DNA from: Roseococcus sp. SYP-B2431
GTDB taxonomy: Bacteria > Pseudomonadota > Alphaproteobacteria > Acetobacterales > Acetobacteraceae
NCBI RefSeq assembly: GCF_004336745.1
Contig: NZ_SJXD01000011.1
Coordinates: 496,001-560,000, forward strand
DNA: 64,000 nucleotides
Reading direction: 5' to 3'
Both the position numbers and the translations under genes were made by a program. The notes beneath the pieces are model-generated. The model did no database searches. It saw nothing but the letters and a program-made list of their open reading frames with translations, and was not told the origin of the DNA. Position 1 is the stretch's first letter; each line of letters begins with the position of its first letter. This document shows positions 1-8,418 of the stretch, in pieces.

Positions 1-1539
1 GACCGCCGGCTGATGGGCCACCTCCTCGCCGACCGCTATCTGCGCGGCCAGCCCACGGTCTACGAGCTTCAGGCCTGGCTCGCGGATTTCTCCGACCTGC
101 CGGACGCCCCGGCGGTCCACGAGGCCCTGGTCGCCCGCCTGCCGCGCGGCGCCGCCGCTCCCCCGCCGCCGAGCCAGCCGGAGATCCAGGCGGACCTCCT
201 TCCCGAGGACCGGGCGCCGGCCGAGGGGGCGCGCGTCGGCCGGGATGCCGGGCTGGAGCGGGGGGTCTTCCAGCGCATCAACGAGGGCAAGCTGGACGCG
301 GCCATGGCCCTGATCCAGGCCCGCCGCCTGACGCCGGCCTACCTCGCCCAGCTCAAGACGGAGATGGCGCAGACCCTCTTCCGCCTCGGCCGCGACGCGG
401 ATGCCTGGCGGCTGGCCCAGGAGGCGCTGCGCCATGCGCCCCACAATCCCTTCGCCGCCTACCAGGCCGGCCTCGCCGCCTGGGGCGCCGAGCAGTTCGA
501 GGCCGCCCAGGCCGCCTTCGAGCGCGCGGCGCGCAACGACAAGGCCCCGCCCACCCTGCGCTCCGCCGCCGCCTTCTGGGTGGCGCGCTCGGCCGTGCGG
601 GCCCGCCGGCCGAACCTCTACGTCCCCTGGATGCTCCAGGCGGCGCAGGAGCCGCGCACCTTCTACGGCATGATCGCGCGCCGCAGCCTCGGCCTGCCGC
701 CCGGCCTCGTCTGGGAGCGCGACCAGGCCAATGAATCCCACGCCCAGCAGATCGCCGAGACGGCGGGCGGCTGGCGCGCGCTGGCGCTGCTCCAGCTCGG
801 CCAGAAGGACCGCGCCGAGGCCGAGCTCCGGCTGCTCAACCGCCGCACGCGCAGCAACACCCAGGTGGTGCAGGGCATCCTCAGTGTGGCGCAGCAGGCC
901 GGGCTGAACGGCCTTTCCGCCCAGGTCGCGACCCAGGCGCAGGGCGACGACGGCCGCCCGCGCGACACCGCCCGCTTCCCGCTGCCGACGCTGCTGCCCA
1001 ATGGCGGCTTCCGCATGGACCCCTCGCTGCTCTACGCGCTGGCCCTGCAGGAGAGCCGCTTCGACAGCAGCGCGATCAGCCGCGCCGGCGCCCGGGGCCT
1101 GCTGCAGATCATGCCGGCGACGGCGAGCTACCTGGCCAACGACCCCTCCCTGCGCGGCGAGGGCGTCGGACGGCTGCACGATCCGGGCTTCAGTCTCGAG
1201 ATCGGCCAGCGCTACATCCATTACCTCGTCCGGCACGATGCGGTGCAGGGTGACCTGATCCGCGTCCTCGCCGCCTATAATGCGGGGCCCGGCAATCTCA
1301 CGCGCTGGCTGCCCGCCACCCGCCATCGGTCCGACCCGCTGCTCTTCATCGAGAGCATCCCGATCAACGAGACGCGCAACTTCGTCAGCCGGGTGCTGAC
1401 CTATCACTGGATCTACGCGAACCGCCTCGGCCTGCCGACGCCCTCGCTCGACCAGATCGCCGGCGGGAATTTTCCGACCTTCCCGAGCACGACGGAGGTC
1501 ACGGCCATGTTGCGGGTGCGCCCCCAGCGCTCCAACTGA
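1..1539 (+). CDS. Soluble lytic murein transglycosylase, 5' partial
   Basis: A periplasmic enzyme that cleaves peptidoglycan glycan strands to 1,6-anhydromuropeptides. The reading frame is open to the window edge; an internal ATG lies at 13, but the family usually runs past 600 residues, so the signal peptide and true start are probably outside the window. Residues about 90-300, counted from that ATG, are helical TPR-like superhelix. The C-terminal SLT domain starts near residue 335. It shows the catalytic glutamate in QESRF (residue 347), then GARGLLQIMP and AAYNAGPGN, the three classic SLT motifs. A perfect hairpin follows the stop, before moaB. Confidence 0.9.
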   Translation, partial: DRRLMGHLLADRYLRGQPTVYELQAWLADFSDLPDAPAVHEALVARLPRGAAAPPPPSQPEIQADLLPEDRAPAEGARVGRDAGLERGVFQRINEGKLDAAMALIQARRLTPAYLAQLKTEMAQTLFRLGRDADAWRLAQEALRHAPHNPFAAYQAGLAAWGAEQFEAAQAAFERAARNDKAPPTLRSAAAFWVARSAVRARRPNLYVPWMLQAAQEPRTFYGMIARRSLGLPPGLVWERDQANESHAQQIAETAGGWRALALLQLGQKDRAEAELRLLNRRTRSNTQVVQGILSVAQQAGLNGLSAQVATQAQGDDGRPRDTARFPLPTLLPNGGFRMDPSLLYALALQESRFDSSAISRAGARGLLQIMPATASYLANDPSLRGEGVGRLHDPGFSLEIGQRYIHYLVRHDAVQGDLIRVLAAYNAGPGNLTRWLPATRHRSDPLLFIESIPINETRNFVSRVLTYHWIYANRLGLPTPSLDQIAGGNFPTFPSTTEVTAMLRVRPQRSN

Positions 1540-1544
1540 GGGAT

Positions 1545-1566
1545 GCGGGGCCGCATCCGGCCCCGC
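1545..1566 (+). terminator. GC-rich hairpin between transglycosylase and moaB
   Basis: A perfect 8-bp stem (GCGGGGCC / GGCCCCGC) with a 6-nt loop, six bases after the transglycosylase stop. No T-run follows, so it may be a weak terminator or an mRNA 3'-end stabiliser. moaB begins 17 bases downstream. Confidence 0.4.
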
Positions 1567-1582
1567 CTGAAGAAGAGCCCCC

Positions 1583-2116
1583 ATGCCCATCGACCCCGCC
1601 CGCGCCTTCGTCCCCGTCAACATCGCCGTCCTGACGGTGAGCGACACGCGAGACCTCGCCGCCGACCGCTCCGGCGAGACGCTGCAGGCCCGCATCGAGG
1701 CGGCCGGCCACCGCTGCGTCGGCCGCGAGATCTGCCGGGACGAGGCGGACACGATCGAGGCCAAGCTGCTCACCTGGATCGCCGATCCGGAGGTGGACTG
1801 CGTCGTCACCACCGGTGGCACCGGCATCACCGGCCGCGACGTGACGCCGGAGGCCTTCGGCCGCGTGCTGGAGAAGGAGATCACCGGCTTCGGCGAGCTC
1901 TTCCGCATGCTGAGCTACCAGAAGATCGGCACCTCCACGATCCAGTCCCGCGCCATCGGCGGGGTCGCGGGCGGCACCTATCTCTTCGCGCTGCCGGGCA
2001 GCACCGGCGCCTGCAAGGACGCCTGGGACGACATCCTGGTCTTCCAGCTCGACGCGCGGTTCCGGCCCTGCAACCTGGTCGAGCTGATGCCCCGGCTGAA
2101 GGAGCATCTGGGCTGA
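1583..2116 (+). CDS. moaB: Molybdenum cofactor biosynthesis protein MoaB
   Basis: MoaB/MogA-family protein that binds molybdopterin and takes part in its adenylylation in the molybdenum cofactor pathway, in the cytoplasm. The 177-residue length fits the family. The N-terminus has a beta strand followed by SDTRD. The hallmark TTGGTGITGRD lies near residues 75-86 and is followed by PEAF. LPGS near residue 140 is the second conserved loop. A GAAGAAG stretch upstream can serve as ribosome-binding site for the ATG. moaC and moeA lie about 4 kb downstream on the same strand, so cofactor genes are clustered here but not in one transcript. Confidence 0.92.
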   Translation: MPIDPARAFVPVNIAVLTVSDTRDLAADRSGETLQARIEAAGHRCVGREICRDEADTIEAKLLTWIADPEVDCVVTTGGTGITGRDVTPEAFGRVLEKEITGFGELFRMLSYQKIGTSTIQSRAIGGVAGGTYLFALPGSTGACKDAWDDILVFQLDARFRPCNLVELMPRLKEHLG

Positions 2117-2183
2117 TCCGGGCATCGCGGCCCGGTGATCGAGCCGGCGGCCGCCGGCCTGAAACCCGAGACGGGCGAAAGCC

Positions 2184-2930
2184 TCAGGTCGCCGCGCCGC
2201 CGTTCACCTGCAGCATCTGGCCGTTCACATAGGCGCCGCCCTCGCCGGCCAGCAGGCGGACCACGGCGGCGATCTCGGACGGCGTGCCCATGCGGCCGGA
2301 GGGAACCTTCGCGACATAGCCGTGGCGGTCCGTCGTGACGCCGGGGGCGTCGTCATCCGCCGCGATCGGCCCAGGGGAGATGGCGTTCACCGTGACGCCC
2401 TTCGCCGCGAATTCCTTGGCGAGCGCCTTGGTCAGCCCCCAGGCGCCGTGCTTGGCCACCGAGACGGGCGCGCGGCCGGTGTAGCCCTGCATCGCGTTCA
2501 TGCCGGTGAAGTTCACGATGCGGCCCCAGCCCTGGGCGATCATGCCCGGCAGCAGCGCCTGCGACAGCCAGACCGCCGCCTCCAGGTCCACCGTCATCAC
2601 GCGCGCCCATTCCTCCGGCGTGATCTCGAGGAAGGGCTTCTCCGGGCGCAGGGCGGCGTTGTTCACCAGCACGTCGATCGTGCCGAAGGCGGCCAGCGCC
2701 TCGGCGGCGATGCGGAGGCACTCCTCGCGCGAGCCCACATCGCCCATGGCCACCAGCGCCTGCGCGCCGCAGCCGCGCGCCTCGGCCGCCACGGATTCCG
2801 CCGCGGCGCGATCCGACGAGCCGTTGACGACGATGTCGAAGCCGTCCCGGGCCAGCGCGACGGCGACGGCGCGGCCGATGTTGCGCCCGGCGCCGGTGAT
2901 CAGCGCGGCCTTGCGGTGGGTCGGGGTCAT
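2184..2930 (-). CDS. SDR family oxidoreductase lacking the usual catalytic Tyr
   Basis: A 248-residue short-chain dehydrogenase/reductase. The Rossmann cofactor motif TGAGRNIG is at the N-terminus, NNAA lies near residue 90, and the C-terminal PGPI and VNGGAAT segments are typical of the classical FabG-like group. The catalytic YxxxK is not intact. The conserved lysine is K160 (VAKHG), but the residue four before it is Val156, and the nearest tyrosine is Y150, ten residues before the lysine. The usual serine in the ISS segment is also replaced (NFTGMN). Cofactor binding looks normal; standard carbonyl chemistry is doubtful. It stands alone, convergent with moaB. Confidence 0.85.
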   Translation of the reverse strand: MTPTHRKAALITGAGRNIGRAVAVALARDGFDIVVNGSSDRAAAESVAAEARGCGAQALVAMGDVGSREECLRIAAEALAAFGTIDVLVNNAALRPEKPFLEITPEEWARVMTVDLEAAVWLSQALLPGMIAQGWGRIVNFTGMNAMQGYTGRAPVSVAKHGAWGLTKALAKEFAAKGVTVNAISPGPIAADDDAPGVTTDRHGYVAKVPSGRMGTPSEIAAVVRLLAGEGGAYVNGQMLQVNGGAAT

Positions 2931-3034
2931 GGTCCTGGCTCGTTTCCTGTGGTCGCGCCCGGTTCGGCGCGCCCCGTTCTTATCACCGGTGGGAGAGTCG
3001 CGGCATCCCCGCGCCGACCTGCCGCCTTCAGGGC

Positions 3035-3898
3035 CTACCGCCTTGAGGGCCCCATCTCGCTGAGCTCCAGGTTCTGATGGGCGAGGTCGGCCGCCATGCT
3101 GTCCGGCGCCAGCTCGATCGCGCGGCGCCAGTCCGTCTGCGCGCCGGCCACGTCGCCGCGGAGCTGGCGTAGAATTCCCCGCTCCAGCAGGCCCTCGACA
3201 TTGTCGGGCGCCAGGACCAGCGCGCGCTCGACCGCCTGGACGGCCTGGTCCACGCGGTCGAGCCGGCGCAGCGCGGCGGCGCGCAGCACCCAGGCCTCGG
3301 CGCGCTCGGGCTCGATGGCCAGCGCCGCGTCGAGATCCTCCAGCGCCTCGTTGAAGCGGCGCAGCGCGGCCAGAATCACGGAGCGGTCCACCAGCAGCTC
3401 GGCGTCCTGCGGGGAGAGGGTGAGGGCGATGGTCGCGGCGCCATAGGCGCGATTGGCGTCGCCGGCGATCATCCAGGCCTGGGCGGCCTGGCCGAAGACC
3501 TGGGCGCGCGCGATGCCGCCGGCGCGCGAGCCGTTGCCCAGGCGCTCCAGCCGCTCCGCGGCGCGCTCGGCCTCGCCGAGCCCGATCATGGCGAGCGCGA
3601 TGCAGTGGCGCGCGCCGTCGCCGCCGCCGGTCGCGTCCCAGGCCTGGGCGAAGCGCATGGCCTCGTCCGGGTCGTTGCGCAGCAGGGTGAGGCAGCGGTC
3701 GTAGTCGGGCCCGTCGGCGATGCGCGGCATCTCCGGGGGGAGGGGCAGGAGGTCGGGCGCCGGCTCGGGCGCGGCCGGGCCGGCGACCGCTTCGGGCGGG
3801 GCGGAGGGCGCTCCGTCGCGGTACCAGGCAATGCCGCCTCCCACGGCGGCGGCGAGGATCAGCCCCAGTCCGAGGAAGATGAGAGGGCGGTTGCGCAC
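3035..3898 (-). CDS. Membrane-anchored TPR protein
   Basis: About 287 residues from a GTG start. The N-terminus has a short basic stretch and one transmembrane segment (LIFLGLGLILAAAVGGGIAW, roughly residues 6-25). A Pro/Ala-rich linker follows, then tetratricopeptide repeats over roughly residues 60-275; the repeat consensus is visible in the segments around ALAIEPERAEAW and ALVLAPDNVEGLLERG. It is probably an inner-membrane protein with a periplasmic TPR scaffold. The frame stays open upstream of the GTG, but that part is arginine/histidine-rich antisense sequence of trpD, so I cut it there. It is divergent from trpD; the partner is unknown. Confidence 0.75.
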   Translation of the reverse strand: MRNRPLIFLGLGLILAAAVGGGIAWYRDGAPSAPPEAVAGPAAPEPAPDLLPLPPEMPRIADGPDYDRCLTLLRNDPDEAMRFAQAWDATGGGDGARHCIALAMIGLGEAERAAERLERLGNGSRAGGIARAQVFGQAAQAWMIAGDANRAYGAATIALTLSPQDAELLVDRSVILAALRRFNEALEDLDAALAIEPERAEAWVLRAAALRRLDRVDQAVQAVERALVLAPDNVEGLLERGILRQLRGDVAGAQTDWRRAIELAPDSMAADLAHQNLELSEMGPSRR

Positions 3899-4165
3899 GC
3901 GCCTGACTCTACAGCACTTCGTCTCCGGCTGGAATCGGACTTGGGCCAGCGAGGGCGGTGAAGGGCGGGGCGAGCTCGGCCATGGGGGGTCCGTCCAGGA
4001 GGGGCACGACCGGGGGGGATCGCGCTGGCAGGGAAAATCATTCGCGATCAGAAGGGAATAGCCGAAATTCCTCCCACCGCGCATGACCGGCCTGTCCGGG
4101 AAGCGTGGCAGGGGGCGCCAGGGCCATACTGGCGGGCGGCGCCACAAGGCCTTACGAACGGCGGC
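3899..4165. promoter_or_regulatory. Divergent intergenic region between TPR gene and trpD
   Basis: A 267-base gap between two divergent genes with no convincing gene of its own. A lower-GC patch around 4030-4065 is where promoters would be expected. I see no trp leader peptide with clustered Trp codons and no clear attenuator. Confidence 0.35.
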
Positions 4166-5179
4166 ATGAACGGCCTGAAGCCCATATTGGCCCGCCTTGC
4201 CGCGGGGGAACGCCTGGCGGAAAGCGAGGCCGAGGCGGCCTTCGGCATCATCATGGCGGGCGAGGCCACGCCGGCGCAGATCGCCGGCATGCTCATGGCC
4301 ATGCGGGTGCGCGGCGAGACCGTGGCCGAGATGACCGGCGCGGTCCGCGCGATGCGCGCCCGGATGATCCCCGTCGAGGTGCCGGAGGGCGCGATCGACA
4401 TCGTGGGCACCGGCGGCGATTCCTCGGGCAGCCTGAACATCTCCACCACGACGGCGATGGTGGTGGCGGGCGCCGGCGTGCCCGTGGCCAAGCACGGCAA
4501 CCGCGCCATGTCGTCGAAATCCGGCACCGCGGATGCCATGGCCGCGCTCGGCATCAACCTCGACGTGCCGCTGGACCGGCTGCCGGCGGTGATGCGGGAG
4601 GCGGGCATGATCTTCCTGCTCGCCCCGCGGCACCATGCGGCGCTGCGCCATGCCGGCGGCGCGCGGGTGGAGCTCGGCACGCGGACCATCTTCAATCTGC
4701 TGGGGCCGCTGGCCAATCCGGCCCGGGTGAAGCGGCAGCTCACAGGCGCCTTCTCGGCCGACTGGCTGCTGCCCATGGCCGAGGCGCTCGGCCGCCTCGG
4801 CACCGAGCGCGCCTGGCTCGTGCACGGCCAGGGCATGGACGAGCTGGCGATCTCGGGCCCGACCGAGGTCGTGGAGCTGGCCGAGGGCCGCACCCGCCGC
4901 TTCACCGTGACGCCCGAGGACGCCGGCCTGCCGCTGCACCCGATCGAGAGCATCCGCGGCGGCACGCCCGAGGAGAACGCCGCCGCGCTGGTCGAGCTGC
5001 TGGAAGGCCGGGCCGGGGGATACCGCGACATGGTGCTGCTCAACGCCGCCGCGTCCCTGCTCGTCGCCGGGCGCGTGGCAACGCTGCGGGAAGGAACTGA
5101 GTTAGCAGGGGAGAGCATTGACAGTGGCCGGGCTCTGGATGTTCTAAACCGCCTGCGCCGTGCGACCTCCGAGGCCTGA
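4166..5179 (+). CDS. trpD: Anthranilate phosphoribosyltransferase
   Basis: Transfers phosphoribose from PRPP to anthranilate, the second committed step of tryptophan synthesis. The 337 residues match the family. Visible motifs are the PRPP/Mg site GTGGDSSGSLNISTT (near residues 82-96), then KHGNRAMSSKSG near residue 109, and the downstream NLLGPLANPA segment. trpC follows six bases after the stop, so the two genes are almost certainly co-transcribed. In many alphaproteobacteria trpG sits directly upstream; here the upstream gene is the divergent TPR gene, so trpE and trpG must lie elsewhere. Confidence 0.96.
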   Translation: MNGLKPILARLAAGERLAESEAEAAFGIIMAGEATPAQIAGMLMAMRVRGETVAEMTGAVRAMRARMIPVEVPEGAIDIVGTGGDSSGSLNISTTTAMVVAGAGVPVAKHGNRAMSSKSGTADAMAALGINLDVPLDRLPAVMREAGMIFLLAPRHHAALRHAGGARVELGTRTIFNLLGPLANPARVKRQLTGAFSADWLLPMAEALGRLGTERAWLVHGQGMDELAISGPTEVVELAEGRTRRFTVTPEDAGLPLHPIESIRGGTPEENAAALVELLEGRAGGYRDMVLLNAAASLLVAGRVATLREGTELAGESIDSGRALDVLNRLRRATSEA

Positions 5180-5185
5180 TCCCAG

Positions 5186-6001
5186 ATGAATATCGATGTC
5201 CTGCCCGAGATGTCCGACACGCTCGCGAAGATCCTTCGCGACAAGCAGGCCGAGGTGGCCGCCGGTGCCTCCGCCGTGTCCATCGCCGAGATGGAGAAGC
5301 GCGCGCTCGACCAGCCTGGGCCGCGCGACTTCATGGGCGCGCTGTGCCGCGCGCTGGCCGAGGGCCGCACGGGGCTGATCGCCGAGATCAAGCGCGCCTC
5401 GCCCTCCGGCGGGCTCATCCGCGACCCCTTCGAGCCGGCCCGGCTGGCCGAGGCCTATGAGAGCGCCGGCGCCTCCTGCCTCTCGGTGCTGACCGACGCC
5501 AAGTGGTTCCAGGGCAGCCCGGACCACCTGAAGGCCGCGCGCGCGGCCTGCTCGCTGCCGGTGCTGCGCAAGGACTTCATGATCCACCCCTGGCAGGTCT
5601 TCGAGGCACGGGCGATGGGCGCCGACGCCGTCCTGCTCATCATGTCCGCGCTGAGCGATGCCAGGGCGCAGGAGCTGGAGGAGGTCGCCCGCAGCCTCGA
5701 CATGGCGGTGCTGGCCGAGGTGCACGACGCCCGCGAGATGGAGCGCGCGCTGGGCCTGCAGACGCGGCTGATCGGCGTCAACAACCGCAACCTCAAGACG
5801 CTGGAGACCGACCTCTCGATCAGCGAGGCGCTGGTGCCCATGGTGCCGGCCGACCGCATCCCGGTGGCGGAGAGCGGGCTGCGCAATCCCGGCGACGTGG
5901 CGCGGATGGCCCGCGTGGGCGCGCATTGCATCCTGGTCGGCGAATATCTGATGCGCCAGCCCGACGTCGCGGCCGCGACGCGCGCGCTGCTCGGGACGTG
6001 A
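5186..6001 (+). CDS. trpC: Indole-3-glycerol phosphate synthase
   Basis: Closes the indole ring from CdRP in tryptophan synthesis. It is a TIM-barrel enzyme of 271 residues. Recognisable segments are EIKRASPSGG near residue 66 (catalytic Lys), VLRKDFM near 127, GVNNRNLKT near 196, and AESGLRN near 230 for phosphate binding. The ATG at 5186 has GAGG 12 bases upstream; a second in-frame ATG at 5210 begins MSDTLAKI, which resembles the usual N-terminus, so the true start may be eight residues later. It follows trpD and precedes moaC, an order common in alphaproteobacteria. Confidence 0.96.
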   Translation: MNIDVLPEMSDTLAKILRDKQAEVAAGASAVSIAEMEKRALDQPGPRDFMGALCRALAEGRTGLIAEIKRASPSGGLIRDPFEPARLAEAYESAGASCLSVLTDAKWFQGSPDHLKAARAACSLPVLRKDFMIHPWQVFEARAMGADAVLLIMSALSDARAQELEEVARSLDMAVLAEVHDAREMERALGLQTRLIGVNNRNLKTLETDLSISEALVPMVPADRIPVAESGLRNPGDVARMARVGAHCILVGEYLMRQPDVAAATRALLGT

Positions 6002-6030
6002 TTTGCCGGCGCGGACCGTTCCAGGACCAT

Positions 6031-6049
6031 CCGGCCGCACAGCGGCCGG
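6031..6049 (+). terminator. Perfect hairpin after trpC
   Basis: An 8-bp stem, CCGGCCGC / GCGGCCGG, with a 3-nt loop, 30 bases after the trpC stop. There is no T-tract. It may end trpDC transcription or protect the 3' end. Confidence 0.4.
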
Positions 6050-6107
6050 CGCCGCCCGCTCGACCCGCCGACCTGGCATGCCCGTGGCGCGGCGAAGCCA
6101 AGGCGGC

Positions 6108-6130
6108 GGTTGGGGCAAGCAGCCCCAACC
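6108..6130 (+). promoter_or_regulatory. Hairpin in moaC leader
   Basis: A perfect 8-bp stem, GGTTGGGG / CCCCAACC, with a 7-nt loop, ending 18 bases before the moaC ATG. It sits where a folded leader could affect translation or where a terminator could act between trpC and moaC. Confidence 0.4.
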
Positions 6131-6148
6131 CACCCGGCGTCTGAGGGC

Positions 6149-6628
6149 ATGAAACCAACTCTCACCCATTTCGACGAGGCCGGCCGCGCCGCCATGGTGG
6201 ATGTGGCGGGCAAGCCGGAGACCGAGCGCGTCGCCGTCGCCCGCGGCCGGGTGGCGATGCAGCCGGCGACGCTCGCGCTGATCGCCGAGGGCAAGGCGGG
6301 GAAGGGCGACGTGCTCGGCGTCGCGCGGATCGCCGGCATCATGGCCGCCAAGCGCACCGCGGAGCTCATCCCGCTCTGCCATCCGCTGATGCTGACCAAG
6401 GTCTCGGTGGAGCTGACCGTGGCCGAGCCCGACGCGGTGGAGATCGAGGCGCAGGTCCGCGTCACCGGACGCACGGGCGTGGAGATGGAGGCGCTGACCG
6501 CCGTCACCGTCGCCGCGCTGACCGTCTACGACATGGTGAAGGCCGTCGATCGCGGCCTGCGCATCGAGGAGGTGCGGCTGGTCCTCAAGGAAGGCGGCAA
6601 GTCCGGCCGCTTCGAGGCCGAGGCGTGA
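6149..6628 (+). CDS. moaC: Cyclic pyranopterin monophosphate synthase
   Basis: With MoaA, MoaC converts GTP into cyclic pyranopterin monophosphate, the first intermediate of molybdenum cofactor. The protein has 159 residues, the usual length. It shows [18 protein letters not shown] at the N-terminus, [10 protein letters not shown] near residue 75, and the C-terminal segment ending [10 protein letters not shown]. The ATG at 6149 is preceded by GAGGG and gives the canonical [12 protein letters not shown] start; an upstream ATG at 6110 would add 13 residues unlike the family. Its TGA overlaps the GTG start of moeA (GTGA), so translation of the two is coupled. Confidence 0.95.
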   Translation: MKPTLTHFDEAGRAAMVDVAGKPETERVAVARGRVAMQPATLALIAEGKAGKGDVLGVARIAGIMAAKRTAELIPLCHPLMLTKVSVELTVAEPDAVEIEAQVRVTGRTGVEMEALTAVTVAALTVYDMVKAVDRGLRIEEVRLVLKEGGKSGRFEAEA

Positions 6629-7827
6629 TCTCCGTCGAGGAGGCCAGGGCCCGCATTCTCGGCGGGCTCACGCCGACCGGCCCCGAGACGGTGCCGCTGG
6701 CCGCCGGGTGGAACCGGGTGCTGGCGCGGCCGGTCGCCGCGCGGCTCACGCAGCCGCCGGCCGATGTCTCCGCCATGGACGGCTATGCGGTGCGCGCGGC
6801 CGATGCCGCCGAGGGCGCGGCGCTGCGCCTCTCCGGCGCGGCTCCGGCCGGCAGGCCCTTCGCCGGCTCCGTCGCTCCGGGCGAGGCGGTGCGCATCTTC
6901 ACGGGCGGCTTCGTGCCCGAGGGCGCCGACGCCATCCTGCTCCAGGAGGACGCCACGCCGACGGAGGGGGGCGTCCGCGTCAACGAGACGGTCACCCTCG
7001 GGCGCCATATCCGGCGCCGGGGGCTGGACTTCGCCGAGGGGGCCGTGCTGCTGCCCGCCGGGCGCCGGCTGACCGCGCGCGACATCGGGCTCGCCGCCGC
7101 CGGGAACCATCCCTGGCTCACGGTGCAGCGGCGCCCGCGCATCGGCATCCTCGCGACCGGCGACGAGATCGCCCTGCCGGGCGAGGCGCTGCCCGAGGGC
7201 GGCATCGTCAGCTCCAACGCGCATGCCCTGGCCGCGCTGGTCGCCTCGGGCGGCGGCGAGGCGAGCATCCTGCCCATCGCGCCGGACGATCCCGCCGAGA
7301 TCGCGGCCCTGGCCGGCAGCGGCGGCTTCGACCTGCTGGTGACCACGGGCGGCGCCAGCGTGGGCGAGCACGACCTCGTGCAGAAGGCGCTGGGCCGGGA
7401 CGGCTTCGTGCTCGACTTCTGGCGGATCGCGATGCGTCCCGGAAAGCCGCTGATCTGGGGACGGCTCGGCGCGGTCCCGGTGCTGGGCCTGCCCGGCAAT
7501 CCGGTCTCGGCGCTGGTCTGCGCGGTGATCTTCCTGCTGCCGGCCCTGGCGCGGCTCCAGGGCCTGGCGGACACCGCCATTCCCACCCTCCGGGCCCTGG
7601 CCGGGGCGGACCTGCCCGAGAACGACAAGCGCGCCGACCATCTGCGCGCCAGCCTCGTCCAGAGCGAGGCCGGCGAGTGGATCGCCACCCCGGCCGCCCG
7701 CCAGGACAGCTCGATGCTCGCGGTGCTCGCCGGCGCCGATGCACTGCTCCTGCGCCCGCCCTTTGCGCCGAAGCTGGCGAAGGGCGGGGCCGTCGAGATC
7801 ATCCCGCTGGCGGCGCTGCGAGTCTGA
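6625..7827 (+). CDS. moeA: Molybdopterin molybdenumtransferase MoeA
   Basis: Inserts molybdate into adenylylated molybdopterin, the last step of Moco synthesis. It has 400 residues from a GTG that overlaps the moaC stop. Family signatures: SAMDGYAVR near residue 50, [13 protein letters not shown] near 93, GILATGDEI near 174, [11 protein letters not shown] near 240, and PGKPLIWG followed by GLPGNPVSA near 272-296. Its last 29 bases overlap the convergent HigA-like gene. In related genomes lexA often follows moeA; it does not here. Confidence 0.95.
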   Translation: MISVEEARARILGGLTPTGPETVPLAAGWNRVLARPVAARLTQPPADVSAMDGYAVRAADAAEGAALRLSGAAPAGRPFAGSVAPGEAVRIFTGGFVPEGADAILLQEDATPTEGGVRVNETVTLGRHIRRRGLDFAEGAVLLPAGRRLTARDIGLAAAGNHPWLTVQRRPRIGILATGDEIALPGEALPEGGIVSSNAHALAALVASGGGEASILPIAPDDPAEIAALAGSGGFDLLVTTGGASVGEHDLVQKALGRDGFVLDFWRIAMRPGKPLIWGRLGAVPVLGLPGNPVSALVCAVIFLLPALARLQGLADTAIPTLRALAGADLPENDKRADHLRASLVQSEAGEWIATPAARQDSSMLAVLAGADALLLRPPFAPKLAKGGAVEIIPLAALRV

Positions 7828-8308
7828 TTTCCGGCCGAGGCGCGGGGCGCGGCATCGGCGGGGGCGTCATGGCCCGCCGCGCGACCGCAAGGTCATGGTA
7901 CATCTGCAGTCGCAGCCAGAATTCCGGCGAGTTGCCGAAGCGCTGACCCAGCAGGATGGCGGTCCGCGCCGTGATGCCGCGCGCGCCGTGCAGGATGTCG
8001 GTCACCCGGCTGCGCGGCACCCCGAGCTCGGCGGCGAGACGCTTCCCCGACAGGCCCAGGGGCGCCATGAAGAGATGGGCCAGCACCTCGCCAGGCGTGC
8101 GCAGCGGGCGGCGCGGCAGGAACGGCTCCATGCCTTCTGCGGGACGCGCCGGGCCGGTCTGCGGGCGGGTCGGCATCAGGCCGCGGGCGCGGCAGACCGC
8201 CTTGAGCACCTCGTCGACCCGGGCCGGCCGCCCGTCGCCATAGGCGTCGATGAGCAGCGCCAGCTGGTCCTCGGGGGTGATGGGGTATCGCGTGGTGTCC
8301 AGTGGCAT
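7799..8308 (-). CDS. HigA-family helix-turn-helix regulator, orphan
   Basis: 169 residues. The C-terminal half matches the HigA/VapI antidote family: TPGEVLAHLFMAPLGLS, then the XRE helix-turn-helix around KRLAAELGVPRSRVTDILHG, then GITARTAILLGQRFGNSPEFW. The N-terminal 65 or so residues (DQLALLIDAYGDG and a proline-rich linker) are not part of a standard HigA and I do not recognise them. The ATG at 8308 has an excellent AGGAGGG site. No HigB-like toxin lies on either side, so it is either an orphan antitoxin or a stand-alone regulator. It is convergent with moeA and overlaps it by 29 bases. Confidence 0.8.
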   Translation of the reverse strand: MPLDTTRYPITPEDQLALLIDAYGDGRPARVDEVLKAVCRARGLMPTRPQTGPARPAEGMEPFLPRRPLRTPGEVLAHLFMAPLGLSGKRLAAELGVPRSRVTDILHGARGITARTAILLGQRFGNSPEFWLRLQMYHDLAVARRAMTPPPMPRPAPRPEIRLAAPPAG

Positions 8309-8418
8309 CGGTCGCCCTCCTTCTCGATGAGGGGAGGCTACCGGCCGCCGGGACCCATGCGGCATCCGTGCTTCCGATGCTTCCGATCCGCCGGACCTAT
8401 CGCCCGGGCCCCCATCGC

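Noticed and set aside
2143-2158. 16-base perfect palindrome GCCGGCGGCCGCCGGC after moaB
   Set aside because: Pure GC palindromes are expected by chance in such DNA; with no loop it is a poor terminator, and there is no further context.
3899-4165. A tryptophan attenuator upstream of trpD
   Set aside because: No leader peptide with tandem Trp codons and no alternative hairpin pair that I could find.
7799-8308. A complete HigBA toxin-antitoxin system
   Set aside because: No toxin-sized gene sits next to the HigA-like gene; the neighbours are moeA and a dehydrogenase.
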